Below the pieces are notes generated by a model. The model was not told the DNA's origin. It saw only the letters and a program-made list of their open reading frames with translations, and searched no databases. Of a DNA stretch of 64,000 nt, positions 11,677 through 23,450 are shown in pieces. Made by a program: the position numbers and the translations under genes. Position 1 is the stretch's first letter; every line of letters begins with the position of its first letter. Source of the DNA: Massariosphaeria phaeospora (taxonomy: Eukaryota; Ascomycota; Dothideomycetes; Pleosporales); assembly GCA_011032825.1 (NCBI GenBank), contig JAADJZ010000019.1, forward strand, positions 248,001 through 312,000, in the 5' to 3' direction.

Positions 11677-12797
11677 CTACTCTTTATCTTGTAGAAACTC
11701 CACCACCCCTATAATTGGTTAACATTGAACACTTGGCCGGGTTTGATCTACTCACCTCTCCTGAAGGCCTCGGGATTTTCACTGATGACCCAATGCCCCG
11801 CATCGATATCCATCAGTTCAAAACGTGGGAAGAACCTTCCAATAATCGGGATGGTTTCGTCGCTTACGTAATGACTTCTTGATCCACGCATGAACAACGC
11901 GGGCTTGTTGAAGCGGCGTATATCGGGATCGGTGAAAGGGAAGTCGGCCATGTCGTCGAGCGCTTTTGCGAGAATCTGGACGGGTATCCGGAATTTGAGC
12001 GGCTCGGAGGGTGACGGGCGGGTCAGGTTTGTGAGGAGAAACTGGCGAACTGGTAGCTCCTTAATGGGATTAGTAACGGTAAATTCCTAAGACGATCCAG
12101 AGCGCAGGGTGCCCTTGCCGATACGCACCTTCGCAAATGGCTCCAGTATCTCATCTGCCGCTTTCTGACTGTTCACCTTCTCATTCTCCACTTTGCGCAT
12201 TCCCTCGACGTAGTTCGGGAAGTCGCTGGAGAGGGCAGCATCGACTGGTGCATTATCCACGGGGATAATATTTGCACAGCAGTCGGGGTTCCTGAGCGCC
12301 ATGGTCATGACGGTCTTTGCGCCCATCGAATGTCCAATCAGCGTGGCGTCCCTCAAGTCGTGCTTCTCCAGAAAAGCCTCCGTGTCCTCAGCGAGCGCGA
12401 TGTAGTTGTGAGCCTTGTCATGAGCCGAGTCTCCATGATTGCGTAGGTCAATTGCATATACGGGGCGGGAGAGGTCGCGTGCTAAAGCTCTGTAGGACGT
12501 CAGAAGCTTTCAAGGCACCATCGCTCGGTGGGACAACGGGACGTACTTGCTGATACTGCGGTTGTTCTTTTTACTTCCGAATAGCCCATGTAGAATCAGA
12601 ATTGGCGCCCCAGTGGCTTTGCCTCCGTTGTCGTGAAGATCGTAAGCAAGGTCAATCGTGCGGTAGCTCGCGCTGGTCTGGAACGAACGCCTTGGTGCAC
12701 CGCAAGAGATAGATAGAGGTGATCGAATCCGGACGGTATGCTTCGGATGCAGCAATGGCGCGTAGAGAGGCCTGAGACCTTTGTGTAGGGTGCGCAT
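11677..12797 (-). CDS. Mitochondrial alpha/beta hydrolase, ABHD11-like
   Basis: Minus-strand model: exons 12797-12547, 12489-12129, 12059-11756 and 11708-11677, 315 residues; all three introns are 47-69 bp and in phase. The N-terminus (about 45 residues) is rich in Arg/Ser/Leu without acids, a likely mitochondrial presequence. The hydrolase core begins TIDLAYDLHDN, has the oxyanion-loop ILHGLFGSKKN, DLRNHGDS, the nucleophile elbow GHSMGAK (Ser about 138), and GHW near the end for the catalytic His. Family members (human ABHD11, yeast Imo32 and Ygr031w-type proteins) are mitochondrial serine hydrolases; ABHD11 guards lipoylation of 2-oxoglutarate dehydrogenase. The last exon is only 32 bp and supplies the ending VVEFLQDKE, which matches the family C-terminus. 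Confidence 0.9.
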
Positions 12798-13321
12798 CGT
12801 TATAGAAAAAGATGAAGTTATTCGGCCCGGAACTTACCCCACTGCCAAGCCCGATCAAGTCACATGGAAAAACCGTTCCATCGAAGGTTCTAAACAGGTC
12901 ATACTTGTTTGAACTGTGTGCTGTGCAGTCTCTATAGAAGATAACGCATATGATTAATCGAAGTACAGTGTTAGGGTGAGCATCTTTCCCGGGGCTGTTA
13001 TGACGTAGGCGCTAGCCCTTTCTAAGTTAGGTGATCTGAACTCATTGTGGACTTCGCGTGCGACCTCGCCTCTTCCCCAACATGTACTTCATTTTTCAAC
13101 GTGGCAGCATATTGTCCATGGTTCATACCCTAGCTTGATTTCTATACCTAAGCAAATGGAACTCGTCCTAAGAGCACGCGAAGACCTTTTCCCTGAATAT
13201 TGTACATGTTGTCATAGCTGTTCGTTCGTAAAGATGCAGTGCCTCCAAAACTATATGAGTCGTTCGAAGCAATCATGTTGAAACGCCTATAATAGTGAGC
13301 GCGGGATTCCATCGGCGTCTT
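12798..13321. other. Spacer, 524 bp
   Basis: Upstream of the ABHD11-like gene and downstream of the small membrane-protein gene. I see nothing coding. Confidence 0.5.
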
Positions 13322-13557
13322 TTACGCCAAGGTACGTAGTTGGTTCATCGACAGTGCACGACGATTTACATCTACATGGCATGTCAGTACCATCCTCGAT
13401 CATCATACCTACACTTGCACTTACCCCGGAGGTCGATCATTAGATCCCTTCCTAGGTACATCAGGCGGAGCATAAGGGCGGTCATGATGAGTCCTACAAT
13501 GGTGGTTAGACCACTGAAGATGCCGAAAATTATAGTTGAAATTGGGGATTCGGTCAT
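13322..13557 (-). CDS. Small single-pass membrane protein (60 residues), unknown function
   Basis: Two exons on the minus strand, 13557-13425 and 13371-13322, joined by a 53-bp intron with a GTAAGT donor, TACTGAC branch point and TAG acceptor. The product is 60 residues: a short polar start (MTESPIS), one hydrophobic helix (about residues 8-32, TIIFGIFSGLTTIVGLIM and on), then a charged amphipathic tail with RDLMIDLRDVNRRAL. The clean consensus intron placed exactly at a frame change, and the helix-tail design, argue that it is real. The open frame extends upstream to 13851, so a longer N-terminus is possible. I do not recognise the family. Confidence 0.55.
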
Positions 13558-14816
13558 GCTCGCGATGGAGCTCGGATACTGAGCAGTTATGAAGAAGGTA
13601 GTATCAACGAAGGTCCGATCTTTGAACAATGTAAAGTAGTCTTTCGAGGCAGCCGAGGGAGACGATATCGAATAAATGGTTAAGAGATGGATGGTTGAGG
13701 TTGGCAATTGGATCCGTACGAAGGGTGCATGAATGAGAGCTAGATGCGCTGAATGCAGTGCCGTTTGAACACGATAGACAATACTGCAAGAGCTAGGAGA
13801 TGATGGGTTTATACTCATTACATTGGCACCTGCGCTGAAGACCTGAGGCAAGGCAAGGCAACGAGCATAGAAAACGGCTGCGATGGATTCTTTCCTACGG
13901 CCGAGCCAAACTCCGGCCTGTCCCAGCGCGCGCGTTCAAGGGGGCTTGTGATGGGCTTGCTGGGAAGCATGTGGACCAAGAGAGCGTTCAAGCTATGTGG
14001 TAAGCAGTGTGGAGTGCGATGGGTGCGGGCCTATGACCGTCCGTCACCTCGCCGCTAACGCTTACTGCCGATCATTGCACGTAGTAATTGTCATGTGGAG
14101 ATAAGGGCAGGTTGACCGGCTCAGAGCGACGGTGGGACAGTGCGACACTGTGCGGCGTAGCTAATTGGTGTGAGCGGCACTCTGCATCTATACTGCGTGA
14201 AACCTATAAGCGTGCGGATCTTCAAACGAGGCACATCCGAGGATACCATGGGCCGAAAAAGAATCACAGGGCATTTAGCGAAGCCTTAGACGTCCGCGAC
14301 ATCACTCGATACCCCCTCATCAGTCCGCTTCAGCCTGTAGGTGCGGTCAGTGCGATTGTCCTACCATACCCGGTCAGTTGTATGTGGTCGCGGGCCACTC
14401 GCAGATATTAGCCAAGCTTGATGGCAGATGCGATGAGTGCGTTGAGTGCGCTGGTCCGTGGCAGGTCCACAAGGATACGGACTGCTGACCTTTCTGACAG
14501 ATGCGTTGAGTGCAAGAGCGATGGTGCGTTAAAAGGTCGTACAGGCGATAGTGTGGCTGACTTGGCAGCCTTCACAACCCCGTTTTTCCGGCAACGTAGT
14601 ACACAAGTACACAAGGCGTCCGGGGATCCCGCTAGAGAGTTAGTGGTACCCGGTTTCGTTAGGCCAGCGCACTATCGCACTCGCACTCTTCACACGCTCG
14701 CATTTCCGCACTCTTTCATGCACACTTGTTTCTCCCCACATAATTTCGTACTTCTGGGAGCAGATGCCTTATAGGAGCTTCAACTAATCCCTATAGCTAC
14801 AGCATTCTTCTCGATT
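13558..14816. other. Spacer, 1.26 kb
   Basis: No supportable gene. A short motif, GATG(A)GTGCGTTGAGTGC or close to it, occurs twice around 14430-14450 and 14500-14515. Otherwise nothing recognisable. Confidence 0.45.
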
Positions 14817-17063
14817 ATGTCTGCGTTTGATCAAGTGAGCGCGAGACTTCCAGCCAAAGCTACTATTACACCTATGCCAACCTCAAGCAACATAGCGATC
14901 GTGGAGAATCCGCAGTCTGCCCAGACACAAATCCATGCATTAGCCACTCGAAATGCATCACCCCGAAAAAGCCGTCGACTCCGCTACGTAAAGTGTGACC
15001 AATGCAGCAACGACAAGCAAAAGGTGAATAGAATACTCTTTAAGGCTTTACAGAGACACATATTGGAGAAGACATCGCTAACGTTCTCAGTGTGATCCCG
15101 AAGACCGTGAATGGCCACAGAAATGCGAACGATGCATTGAGAAAGATCTACCTTGCTCAGAAGGCACAGCAGTGCCTCGAAAACCCAGAAGAGCAGAAAG
15201 TGGCCGGGGAAATCGGCAACCTAACCCCGACACAACGCCAATACTACCTGGGCTAACAATTGAAGACTGGTAGGTATTCACTTTTGTCATTCCCAAACGA
15301 AACCTAACATTCTCTTCAGGACCTTTTTGGTTAGCTATCGTAAACTCATGGCACAGGCTATGGACTGTCTGCATCAAATGATAATGGAAACAAGCCGTCA
15401 TTTCTTGCCTAGAGTATCGGTGGAGGAGCTTCTTTGTTTGAGTGAAACCTGGATGCCAAAAGAAGGTCCACATCGTGACTTCGAAAAATTCTTCACCAAC
15501 CTGAATAATGTTGTGCTGAAAGGCGCAAACAACATTCTTCGTTCAGAGTCATCATTGCAACACTCGAATATATTTCGCAGCTTTCTTGGGCCATTAATCT
15601 CAGAAGAAAGTTCTTTTAGAGCCTATTCGAGATGCCCGTTATGCGAGCGAGAAAACGACGAAAACGATATTGAACTCGAACTTGCACGGATAGGGGACAT
15701 TGGTGGCCAATACCTGATAGGCTTAGCACGACTGAATGGATTCCAGCAATCCCAAGCTCAACCAAGTTGTCATCATGATGATGCTTGGTCGAGGGGTGAA
15801 AGGTTGCGTTTACTTGAGCTCTCTGCCGGAATTTCAACCAAAGCCAGGGCGTTGTTGAAGAGCCTTAACCTCCTAGATCAATTGCCAGAGCTCAGCCGAA
15901 GTTGTTTGTCCTTTGTACCAGACGAATTTTCCATGTTGGGATTGGGAACTGAGGTTGGAAGAGTATTCGCCCAACGAGACTGCCTTGGACGAAGCCGCCT
16001 ACATCGTGGATTGGGCAGTCGATACGCAGCGGAAAAATATATCCACGGTTACAACCAGCTCGTCGCACTGGTCAGAATGAATGTCCATATTGGAGATGTG
16101 GATATTAAAGATATTCTGGGACGTACAGCTTTACATCTTGCATGTCAGCGAGACAATACCCAGCTGGCGCAGATTCTGCTATGCGCAGGAGCCGATTGGG
16201 CAGTTGAGACCGTATTTGGAGCTCTACCTCTGCACTACGCGGCAGCGGCAGGGTCAGTGCAAATGTGCAAAGAACTTATAAGAGCTGCGAAGGATTCTGA
16301 CAACCACGACCACAGAGATAACGCCGGCTACACACCCCTCCGTTACGCTGTCAGAAATGGTCACGTAGAAATTGCAAAACTTCTTCTTGCTACAGGCAAG
16401 GTAGATCCGAATAACGAGAACGATAACGAGAAGTTGTACGAGAACGAGTACGAGGAATATTGCAACGCACATTCTGCCGCGGCTTTGGTCATTGCCGCGA
16501 CGCTAGGAAATCTTGAGCTTGTGACCAGTCTCTTGGACGGTGGTGCCAACCCCAACATTTCAGCCATACCTTATGATTTTACCGCACTACACATAAGCGT
16601 TATTAATGGACAGGGAAGCATCGTGAGAGTCCTCGCCGAACATAATGACTCTAACGTAAACGTAACTGATTCTGGAGGACATACCGCTCTCCACTTTGCA
16701 GCTGAACATGGCCATTTGGAAATCGTCCGTTATCTTTCCAACCATAAGGACATCCATTTGAACCTTCAAACGCGAAACGGACGATCACCGCTGATGGAAG
16801 CAACCTTTTGGGAGACTGAAGAAGTGGTAGAAGAGTTGTTGAAAATTGAGAGTGTAGACCTCTTCTTAAAAGACAAAGATGGTGAAACTGCTCTGGATTT
16901 TGCGGGACGACTAGAATCCAACAGGATTGCCGATATGCTAGAGGCTGAGATGCAGCGTCGGGAAAATAAAAAGGCCGTTACCGGTACAACTTGGGATGCT
17001 TTGGTGTCGATTTGGAACAAGGAGATGCCCGAACGTTCTCGGACGCCAGGTCTTGGGTTTTAG
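14817..17063 (+). CDS. Zn2Cys6 zinc-cluster protein with C-terminal ankyrin repeats
   Basis: Exons 14817-15023, 15091-15269 and 15320-17063, 709 residues. Splicing intron 1 assembles a complete Zn(II)2Cys6 binuclear cluster, C-x2-C-x6-C-x10-C-x2-C-x6-C, with cysteines at about 60, 63, 70, 81, 84 and 91; without the splice the cluster is cut after the second Cys. A basic stretch (PRKPRRAESGRG) follows, as in DNA-binding members. The middle (130-385) is helical and unassigned. From about residue 385 to 690 there are roughly seven ankyrin repeats, with motifs GRTALHLACQRDN, LPLHYAAAAGSV, YTPLRYAVRNGHVEIAKLLL, TALHFAAEHGHLEIVRYL. A third of the way through, an Asn/Glu/Tyr-rich insertion interrupts a repeat. 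Fungal proteins combining fungal regulatory and ankyrin modules are known; the target is unknown. Confidence 0.85.
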
Positions 17064-17486
17064 AGGACACAGGCCTCGGACTGAAGCGCATACATCCAAT
17101 TTCAAATAGGTGGAAGTAAGATAGTCACCCGGCCATGAATATCTTGTGTGCCCCAACAACTAACTTGGAAATAGCAGAATAGTATCGTCGGTTCAATTAA
17201 GATTGTTACTAGTGCTGATGCGTTTCTGCGCCCCTTGCGGGTGGTACATCTCCACAAAACATGTCCATGGACCACAAGCCCGACTTTGGTCTCTTTAAGA
17301 CTACCGCGCTTAGAGAACCCCCGTTATCCTTCCAATCGACTTCCTGCTACTGTCGAGGGAGTCGTGAACATACGGAGTTCTTTCGTTAAGCAAAAGCACA
17401 CAGAGCACATCCTAGAAGAATTTGAGCAGGGAACGTGAGAAAAGTATGAGGTGTAACCGGAGGAAAAGTGACGATTCTGTAAATTC
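17064..17486. other. Convergent spacer
   Basis: 423 bp between two converging genes. I see no gene in it. Confidence 0.5.
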
Positions 17487-18681
17487 TCACAGCCACAACA
17501 TCAATACGCCGCTAGCCACGCTCGTTCCCAAGAGTATACATTGCACGAACAAACCACTGGCGGTGCTGAATCCCGGGCCCAGTTCAGCAGGACGGCGCGT
17601 CGTATTCAGGGCCGACGTCGTCGCGGCGGTAGAGCTGCTCGACTCCTCCAAAGTGCTCGATACTGTATCATCTAGTCCCGTGGAGAACAAATTTTCAAAG
17701 CTGAATGTCGGAGAAGCAGTCTCAGACGGTTCAACGTTCAGCAGCGGAGCAAGCGACGTCTGCGCCGAAGATGGAGCCGTAAACGTGAGCTCTGCCGACA
17801 GCGAAGAGAAAATCATCGACGCCTCGCTCTCGTCACTCGCCGTCGTGGTATATGTCGTCGTCTCATATATCCTTGTATAAGTCACCGTACTCTCCGCCTG
17901 GAACGTGCTCCAGTAGTAACTGAAATACCACCACGTCACAGTCCAGTACCAGGTTGTATAACTCTCGTCGAACGTCACGATCCTCGTCGTCAGCGCTGGA
18001 GGCGGGGTAACCTCGGGGATTGGGGCGAATGTAGAGGTGGAGATATCGACGTAGGATGTGGAGCCTGAGACAACGGCTGCGGTGCACTCGAGGTCGGTGC
18101 AGCAGACGATGCGGCCGCTGCTCAAGATTTCCACGCATTGGTTCCCGGATTCACAATAGTTGCCGTCGAGACAGCATTCCGCGTCGGGTGGGGAGCAGTT
18201 GTCGGCGCCGCAGCAGTCAAAGCCTGGGTCACAGGCGCCGTTAGGGCAACAGGAATCGTTGGGGTTGATGCAGTAGCCGTAGCTGCAGCAGTCTTGAGTA
18301 TCCGGACAGCAGCCGCCGAAAACTTGCAGTTTGTTAGCTGGCGTTTATTTTCTGAGAGAGGAAGAATGGGACATGAAATAATGAGATGAACGTACTTGCA
18401 CAATACCCATATCCAGCGTCACAACTCTGCCTTCCCGCCAGATTTAAACTCCTGGCTGCAAGTCCCGGCTCTGTCACATTCTTCGACTTCCCAGTGAGCG
18501 GGGCTGGGGCGAACTGAGCCTGGTATTCATCCACCGCAACAACCTTCGACCCAAACCCTTCCTCGCTCTTCATGAATCCAACCCCTTCAAAGGGAGCGCG
18601 CTTGAGTAGATTGCTATCCCCATGACCGAGAGCGAGGCTGAAAGCTGAGCTGGCGAAGAAGAAGCGCCTGGAGTGAACCAT
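17487..18681 (-). CDS. Cysteine-rich, Ser/Thr-rich cell-wall protein with likely GPI anchor
   Basis: Exons 18681-18396 and 18322-17487 on the minus strand, 373 residues. It begins with a signal peptide (MVHSRRFFFASSAFSLALG). The mature start has a KR dibasic site. About residues 88-165 form a dense cysteine array with CC pairs and repeated small modules such as CDAGYGYC, GGCCPDTQDCC, YGYCINPNDSCC, GFDCC and ECC, resembling chitin-binding or defensin-like knots in layout. The intron sits within the first module. A long Ser/Thr-rich stretch follows (stalk, likely O-glycosylated). The protein ends in a hydrophobic segment (GLFVQCILLGTSVASGVL) with no charged tail, as expected for a GPI attachment signal. 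Likely location: cell wall or outer membrane face. Exact family not identified. Confidence 0.8.
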
Positions 18682-20018
18682 GGTGACCGAGTTCGCGCGA
18701 ACTGAGTATTATGAGTATAATCAGTAGTGAGAACTTGAAAGTCTCTGGAAGGTCTGCGAAGAAGGGACTACACGCGACAACAGGCACCCAAAAAAATCCT
18801 GCAGACAACGCTCGCGCAGCTGGCGTATTTAACTATTTAACACCTCGTCAACCCATGCATCACCAAGGCGAATCTTCACCTCTGAAGAATACAACTACCA
18901 ACGCCTCCAATCCAGCCTCTCATTTTCGAGCCAACCAAAAACCCACTATCCAGGCCTCTAGCTTCGTATCCCGCATTCAAACCCCCAAACCGACCTCACC
19001 TCTCCGCACCCCGGCACTTGTACTCCAGATTCTAGTCCGCGGTCCCTGGAACTCATTTCCGCTACCAGCTGCACTAGCGTATTGTTTGGTAAAGCGCATA
19101 CTGTTTTTAGGGTTGCGGGACAGGTCAAGCTTTTGGCTGGGAGCTTGGGCCAGTAGTGAAGGTGCCAAGATAGCGGGTGGTTTTCAGCTGCCAAGCGTTT
19201 GCATACGGGCTAGCGAATGGGAGTGCGGATGGGCGAGGCTAGGCTGCGGCACGTGGATGGTGGTAGATTTGGTGGTAGGCGGTGTCAGTGTGGAGAGAGC
19301 GTTGAGTGGGAGGGCGTTCGGCGTGTTGTCAATTTTGGGGGTGGGATTTGTAGGTAGGCCAAGAGCAGGGACAAGGAGATATGTATTGGTGTTTTTCCAA
19401 CTTGGTAACGTTTTGGCTTGGGATCTTCACCGGAATTCAGTAGTTAGCTTGGAGCGAAGGATGCAAGGCTGAAGATCTAGGTCCTTAGACCGATGTATGA
19501 CGACGTCGCATATAGCAAGGCAGAAGTCTGAGCTCTCCAGCCGCCATAGTAATTATTCTGTTCAGGGTTCCAATATTCCGTTCCTCGTTATATCGCTCGC
19601 GTAGGTTCGACGTCTAGGCGGGCCAACGGTAAGATGCGAGGCTTCGGCAGCAGCATCACAAATAGTGTGCAGTGATCTGGGAGTACGATGCGTTATTCTT
19701 TTGCCAAGGTGCCTATCAAGCCTAAAGTAGCTCAATATGTGGCGGCATTAGAGTTGCGAAGGATAACCGGACCTTCTCGCCTTGCCACAAAGCCTCTTTC
19801 AATGTCGAAGGAGTAATAGTTGGAGCCTTTTATGCATTGATGTGAACGAGTTTCGGCCGTGGAAGTTTTGTAGCAAGACTGATACGGTCTCGGAGAGGCA
19901 AGCTTTCCATTACAGATCCAGATTGGTATTGGAACTCAACCACTATCTGGAGTACTAGCGCGTGCGACGATGGAATTTGTCTTGACTGGTAGTAATCTAT
20001 CCATTTGTAGTAGTAAGC
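18682..20018. other. Spacer, 1.34 kb
   Basis: Upstream region of the wall-protein gene and downstream of the HET gene. A 253-codon plus-strand frame starts at 18711, but it lies inside the promoter, has no domain signal and a composition unlike neighbouring genes. I left it out. Confidence 0.4.
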
Positions 20019-21197
20019 TCAATATCGTGGTTCTTGATAGCAGTATTTCCTCCACAGAAGATGAATAGCTCCTTGCACTGTAAAATCCATGAGGTCAGTA
20101 TAGCACCTCATGCCATCGAAGCTATCTTCTTGTGCGTCATCTTGACTCCACAGGTTCGCTAGAACCAGCGCGAGGATACAGGTGCTGTAACTGAATTCTG
20201 GCGTCGTCAAGGCAGTCGAGTTGAGTTTAATTTTTAAACCACTAATGTTGGCGAAAATTGCTAGTCGATCCGCCGTAACAGAATTATCGCACTTTTCCAT
20301 GTCGCCAAATACTTCATGTGGGCCAGGCATAATGTTTTCCTCGAATCTGCTACGACGGAAAAAATATTGCTCAAATTCCCTGTCGTTGATATTGGTCTGG
20401 TTTAGAAAGCCAAACGCATAAAACAAATCGATGTCAACGCATAGATCACTGCCAATTGAGGCGTAACGTAATGTTTCTTCGCTAGATGTACATCCAACTG
20501 TCGGGATTAAGAGTGCGAGCGATTTAGCGCAGTTTTTTTCGTGGAAGGTCCATGTTCGTGAGAACCATCGATCTTGAGTGATATACCGCACTAACCTGTC
20601 GATGGGCTGCCTTTCGTTCTCGAGAAGAGTGCACGGTTCTGCGAGTATGTCTAATATGGGTTTAAATCTATCGAGTAGCGTGACATTGGCTATGTTGCAC
20701 GATAGCACTGCGACTGTCCATCTACTGTCACTGTAGATGCGGTCCATGACTTGGAGATGCCGTTCGATATCAGTTGGATCCTGTTGGTTGATGCACTCCT
20801 GGTCAATCCACACATATGGACATTTGCGAGCCTGTGCGAAGAGCATTGCTCGATGGAAGACCATCTTAGGACATCGGATCGGTCGCGGAGGCGCACCAGG
20901 CTCTGCGAGATCCCATATCCGATAGTCCGGGACCTGTTGACCCTCATCGGACTGCGCATGTGCCCACGTATACGAAACGGTCACATAGTCTTCTCCAGGT
21001 TGGTATCTGTGTGCCGGCGTGAGTGCAAAATCGGCGCAGGTTTTCGAACTGTAGTATGGGGTTACGAATCGGAGCCGTAGTGGCACTTTTTCGGGGTTCC
21101 GGACAAGTGCGATGCGTTCGATTTTCTTGATACTGGCAATTAAAGCTTCTTCGCTGCCATGGATGTCGCGGAACGTTAGGGCAGTGTCTCGCTGCAT
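20019..21197 (-). CDS. Heterokaryon incompatibility (HET) domain protein
   Basis: Single uninterrupted frame of 392 residues with an ATG at 21197. HET-domain hallmarks are in order: YVTVSYTWAH near residue 73, then a helix-rich linker, and CPYVWIDQECINQQD with IERHLQVMDRIYSDS (residues about 128-160), then a TVAVL strand and RWFSRTWTFHE. HET proteins trigger vegetative incompatibility or programmed cell death when paired with an incompatible partner; the HET domain is TIR-like. No NACHT, WD40 or ankyrin partner module is fused. It lies just downstream of the P450 gene on the same strand; I see no link beyond location. Confidence 0.9.
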   Translation of the reverse strand: MQRDTALTFRDIHGSEEALIASIKKIERIALVRNPEKVPLRLRFVTPYYSSKTCADFALTPAHRYQPGEDYVTVSYTWAHAQSDEGQQVPDYRIWDLAEPGAPPRPIRCPKMVFHRAMLFAQARKCPYVWIDQECINQQDPTDIERHLQVMDRIYSDSRWTVAVLSCNIANVTLLDRFKPILDILAEPCTLLENERQPIDRLVRYITQDRWFSRTWTFHEKNCAKSLALLIPTVGCTSSEETLRYASIGSDLCVDIDLFYAFGFLNQTNINDREFEQYFFRRSRFEENIMPGPHEVFGDMEKCDNSVTADRLAIFANISGLKIKLNSTALTTPEFSYSTCILALVLANLWSQDDAQEDSFDGMRCYTDLMDFTVQGAIHLLWRKYCYQEPRY

Positions 21198-21575
21198 CGG
21201 ATAAGCGTGCGTAGTTTAGGTCGAGGTTGATAGATGAAGATGAGAGAAAGCTGGGCAGCGACGGGCGCTGCTGAAGGCACGGAGCTGATCTAGTCTAAGT
21301 TAGGACTAGACCCGTACCCCTCATCTGTCCCTGCACTCTTCAGCTAGGGTAGGTACGTCCACCATCATCTCAAACAATCCTATCCTTCTCAGAAAGCTGA
21401 GATATTGAGTAGTCAGGTATGATCCAAGGTACTTAGGACGGTCTCGAGATCAGGTGATCTGGCCATTCACCTGGCGGCACACTTCCGCGTATCTACCTGC
21501 GTCCACAGCCACCTATATCTGAAGATTTGAGCTTATTGTCTGCTACTATCGTTGGTATCAGTCTCACATGCCCCC
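21198..21575. other. Spacer between HET and P450 genes
   Basis: 378 bp, with the HET promoter and P450 3' end expected here. Nothing else seen. Confidence 0.5.
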
Positions 21576-23450
21576 TTATATCTCCAACTCTTTCCAGAAG
21601 TCCCCTCGCGGCGTGAAGACTAAGTTGGGCCCGTCATGATCCACAACGATGCTATCGTAAAGCTGGAACTCATCTCTCCTACCGCGTCCATCAGACCTTC
21701 CAGGCCGACCCCCGCCCAACATGCCTGCGTTGCCAGGCGCTTTTTGAAAATCGAAATACCACAGAGTTCTCGCAACCGTTAAGCTCATTTCCAAGTACGC
21801 CATTGCCTTTCCAGCGCACGAGCGGTCGCCAATCGAGAACGGCACAAACGAACGCCGCATAAGGACACGGGCATCCTTTTCAGAGTCGCTTTCGGGCGTG
21901 TTGTCGTTGGTTGGTAGCCACCGTTCGGGTCGAAATTCATAGGGATCTGGGAAGTAGGACGCATCATGCTGGAGGGCATAGGTGCTCACGCCGACCTGGG
22001 TGCCAGGAGGAATAACGTGGCCATCGACAATGAATGGCTCTCCAGCGGCCACAGAAGCGGGGTCCTGTTCACGCCAGCCTGGAGCGAGGGTCGATGGTGA
22101 CATGCGCATCGTTTCCTCGATGACGGCGCGAAGGTACTTGCAGCTGCTCAGCTGTGGTCCCTGGCGAATATCGCGTCCTGAAAAGAAGGTGGTTCTGATC
22201 TCAGAGGCCAAGCGTGCGTAAGCGTCGGGATATCGGGAAAGGTAGAAGAATATGCCGCTCATGGCTGTCGAAGTCGTACTTCCACCTAGAGACACGGTCA
22301 GCATGGGAGGCTGATTGAAGAATGTGTTGGCCACATACCCGCAGCAATGAAGAATACGGCCTCGGCCCAGAGATCCTTGCTAATGAGTCCTGGTTCCCCA
22401 GGAGCAATGTCTCCCGAAGCGAGCGCGTAGAAATCGTGGATCGACTCTTTAGGCGTTGACATGCGTGCCTCAATCATGGTCTTCACCGATCGGTAAAAGC
22501 CGTCAAGATCATGCCTTCCCTCGAACCAGTCAAAAACCGGCTCAAAGACCCTCAGAAATGACCAGAAGAAATATAACGAACTGCGGTTACTGCGAGTCTT
22601 GATGCCCTCGACGATGACACGGTGGATCGGCTCCGTTTGGGTATTGAGCGAGTAGCCAAACGCGAGCTTACCGACGACATCGACGCCCAATCGTTCACAT
22701 CGTGGCGTCATGTTGACAAATTGATTTTGTTGACTTGATTGTAAGAGCTGAACAAGAAACGCCTCGAGCTGCTGCCACATATCTGGCTCAAAGACACGCA
22801 TAGAACGCTCCGAGATAACAGGGGCAATAATGCGGCGCTTCTTGCGGTGCTCCTCCTTGTCGAGCGTGTTGAACAGGTTTGGAGTCCCTTGGCCGCCTTG
22901 ACGCAATTGGACGTAGGCTCGCCCCTTCGTCACCCGTGGATTGTGGTAGATGTCTTGTGAGACTATTAGTATGTTAAGCAAGAGATCTTGGAGTTTTACC
23001 TTGCACCGCTGTTGCGCTATTGAAGATGAGACGATCAGGTGCTATTCTTACGACAGGGCCTGTGGTCCGTCAGTTTCGTCACAATACATTGGGGGAATCA
23101 GGCAGAAACGAGAAAGGTCTGATAGGTCAATGGCATTGTGAAAAGGGTAGACGTAAGTTCCAAAAAGACGTCTTACCATATTTCTTGTGGAGCTGTATCG
23201 AGGTAAGGTGGGAGCACCGTCGCCACACCAAAAACGCTCCATAGGCATGTGTGAATCTAGCTAAGAATGGCCCAGGAAAGTTTCTGAGAGGGTGCGTCAA
23301 AAGCCGAAAGCTCACAAAAAGAGCGGTCTGAAGCAGCCAGTCAGTGAGTACAATGAGGCGAGGGTCAGGCACACGACGCACCAACAGCCCAAGGATGCGG
23401 ACAATGTTGAGGATGGCTGCAAAGACTACGGCAAGTAAGCTGGACGCCAT
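21576..23450 (-). CDS. Cytochrome P450 monooxygenase of the polyketide cluster
   Basis: Minus-strand exons 23450-23177, 23059-23000, 22953-22339 and 22285-21576, 552 residues. The N-terminus has a hydrophobic membrane anchor, then a proline hinge region (HPLRNFPGPFLARFT). Core P450 motifs: WxxxR-like region in EEHRKKRRIIAP, the I-helix oxygen groove FIAAGGSTTST assembled across the third intron, the K-helix ExxR in EETMRM, the PERW aromatic region, and the heme-binding loop FSIGDRSCAGKA with thiolate Cys at about 473. All three introns are short (46-117 bp) and in phase. It would oxidise a small molecule at the ER membrane with a P450 reductase. It lies in the PKS neighbourhood, so oxidation of the polyketide is the natural inference, not shown by sequence. 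Confidence 0.93.

Noticed and set aside
18711..19472. 253-codon plus-strand open frame
   Set aside because: It lies in the promoter of the divergent wall-protein gene, has no domain or splice context, and its composition looks like translated non-coding DNA.
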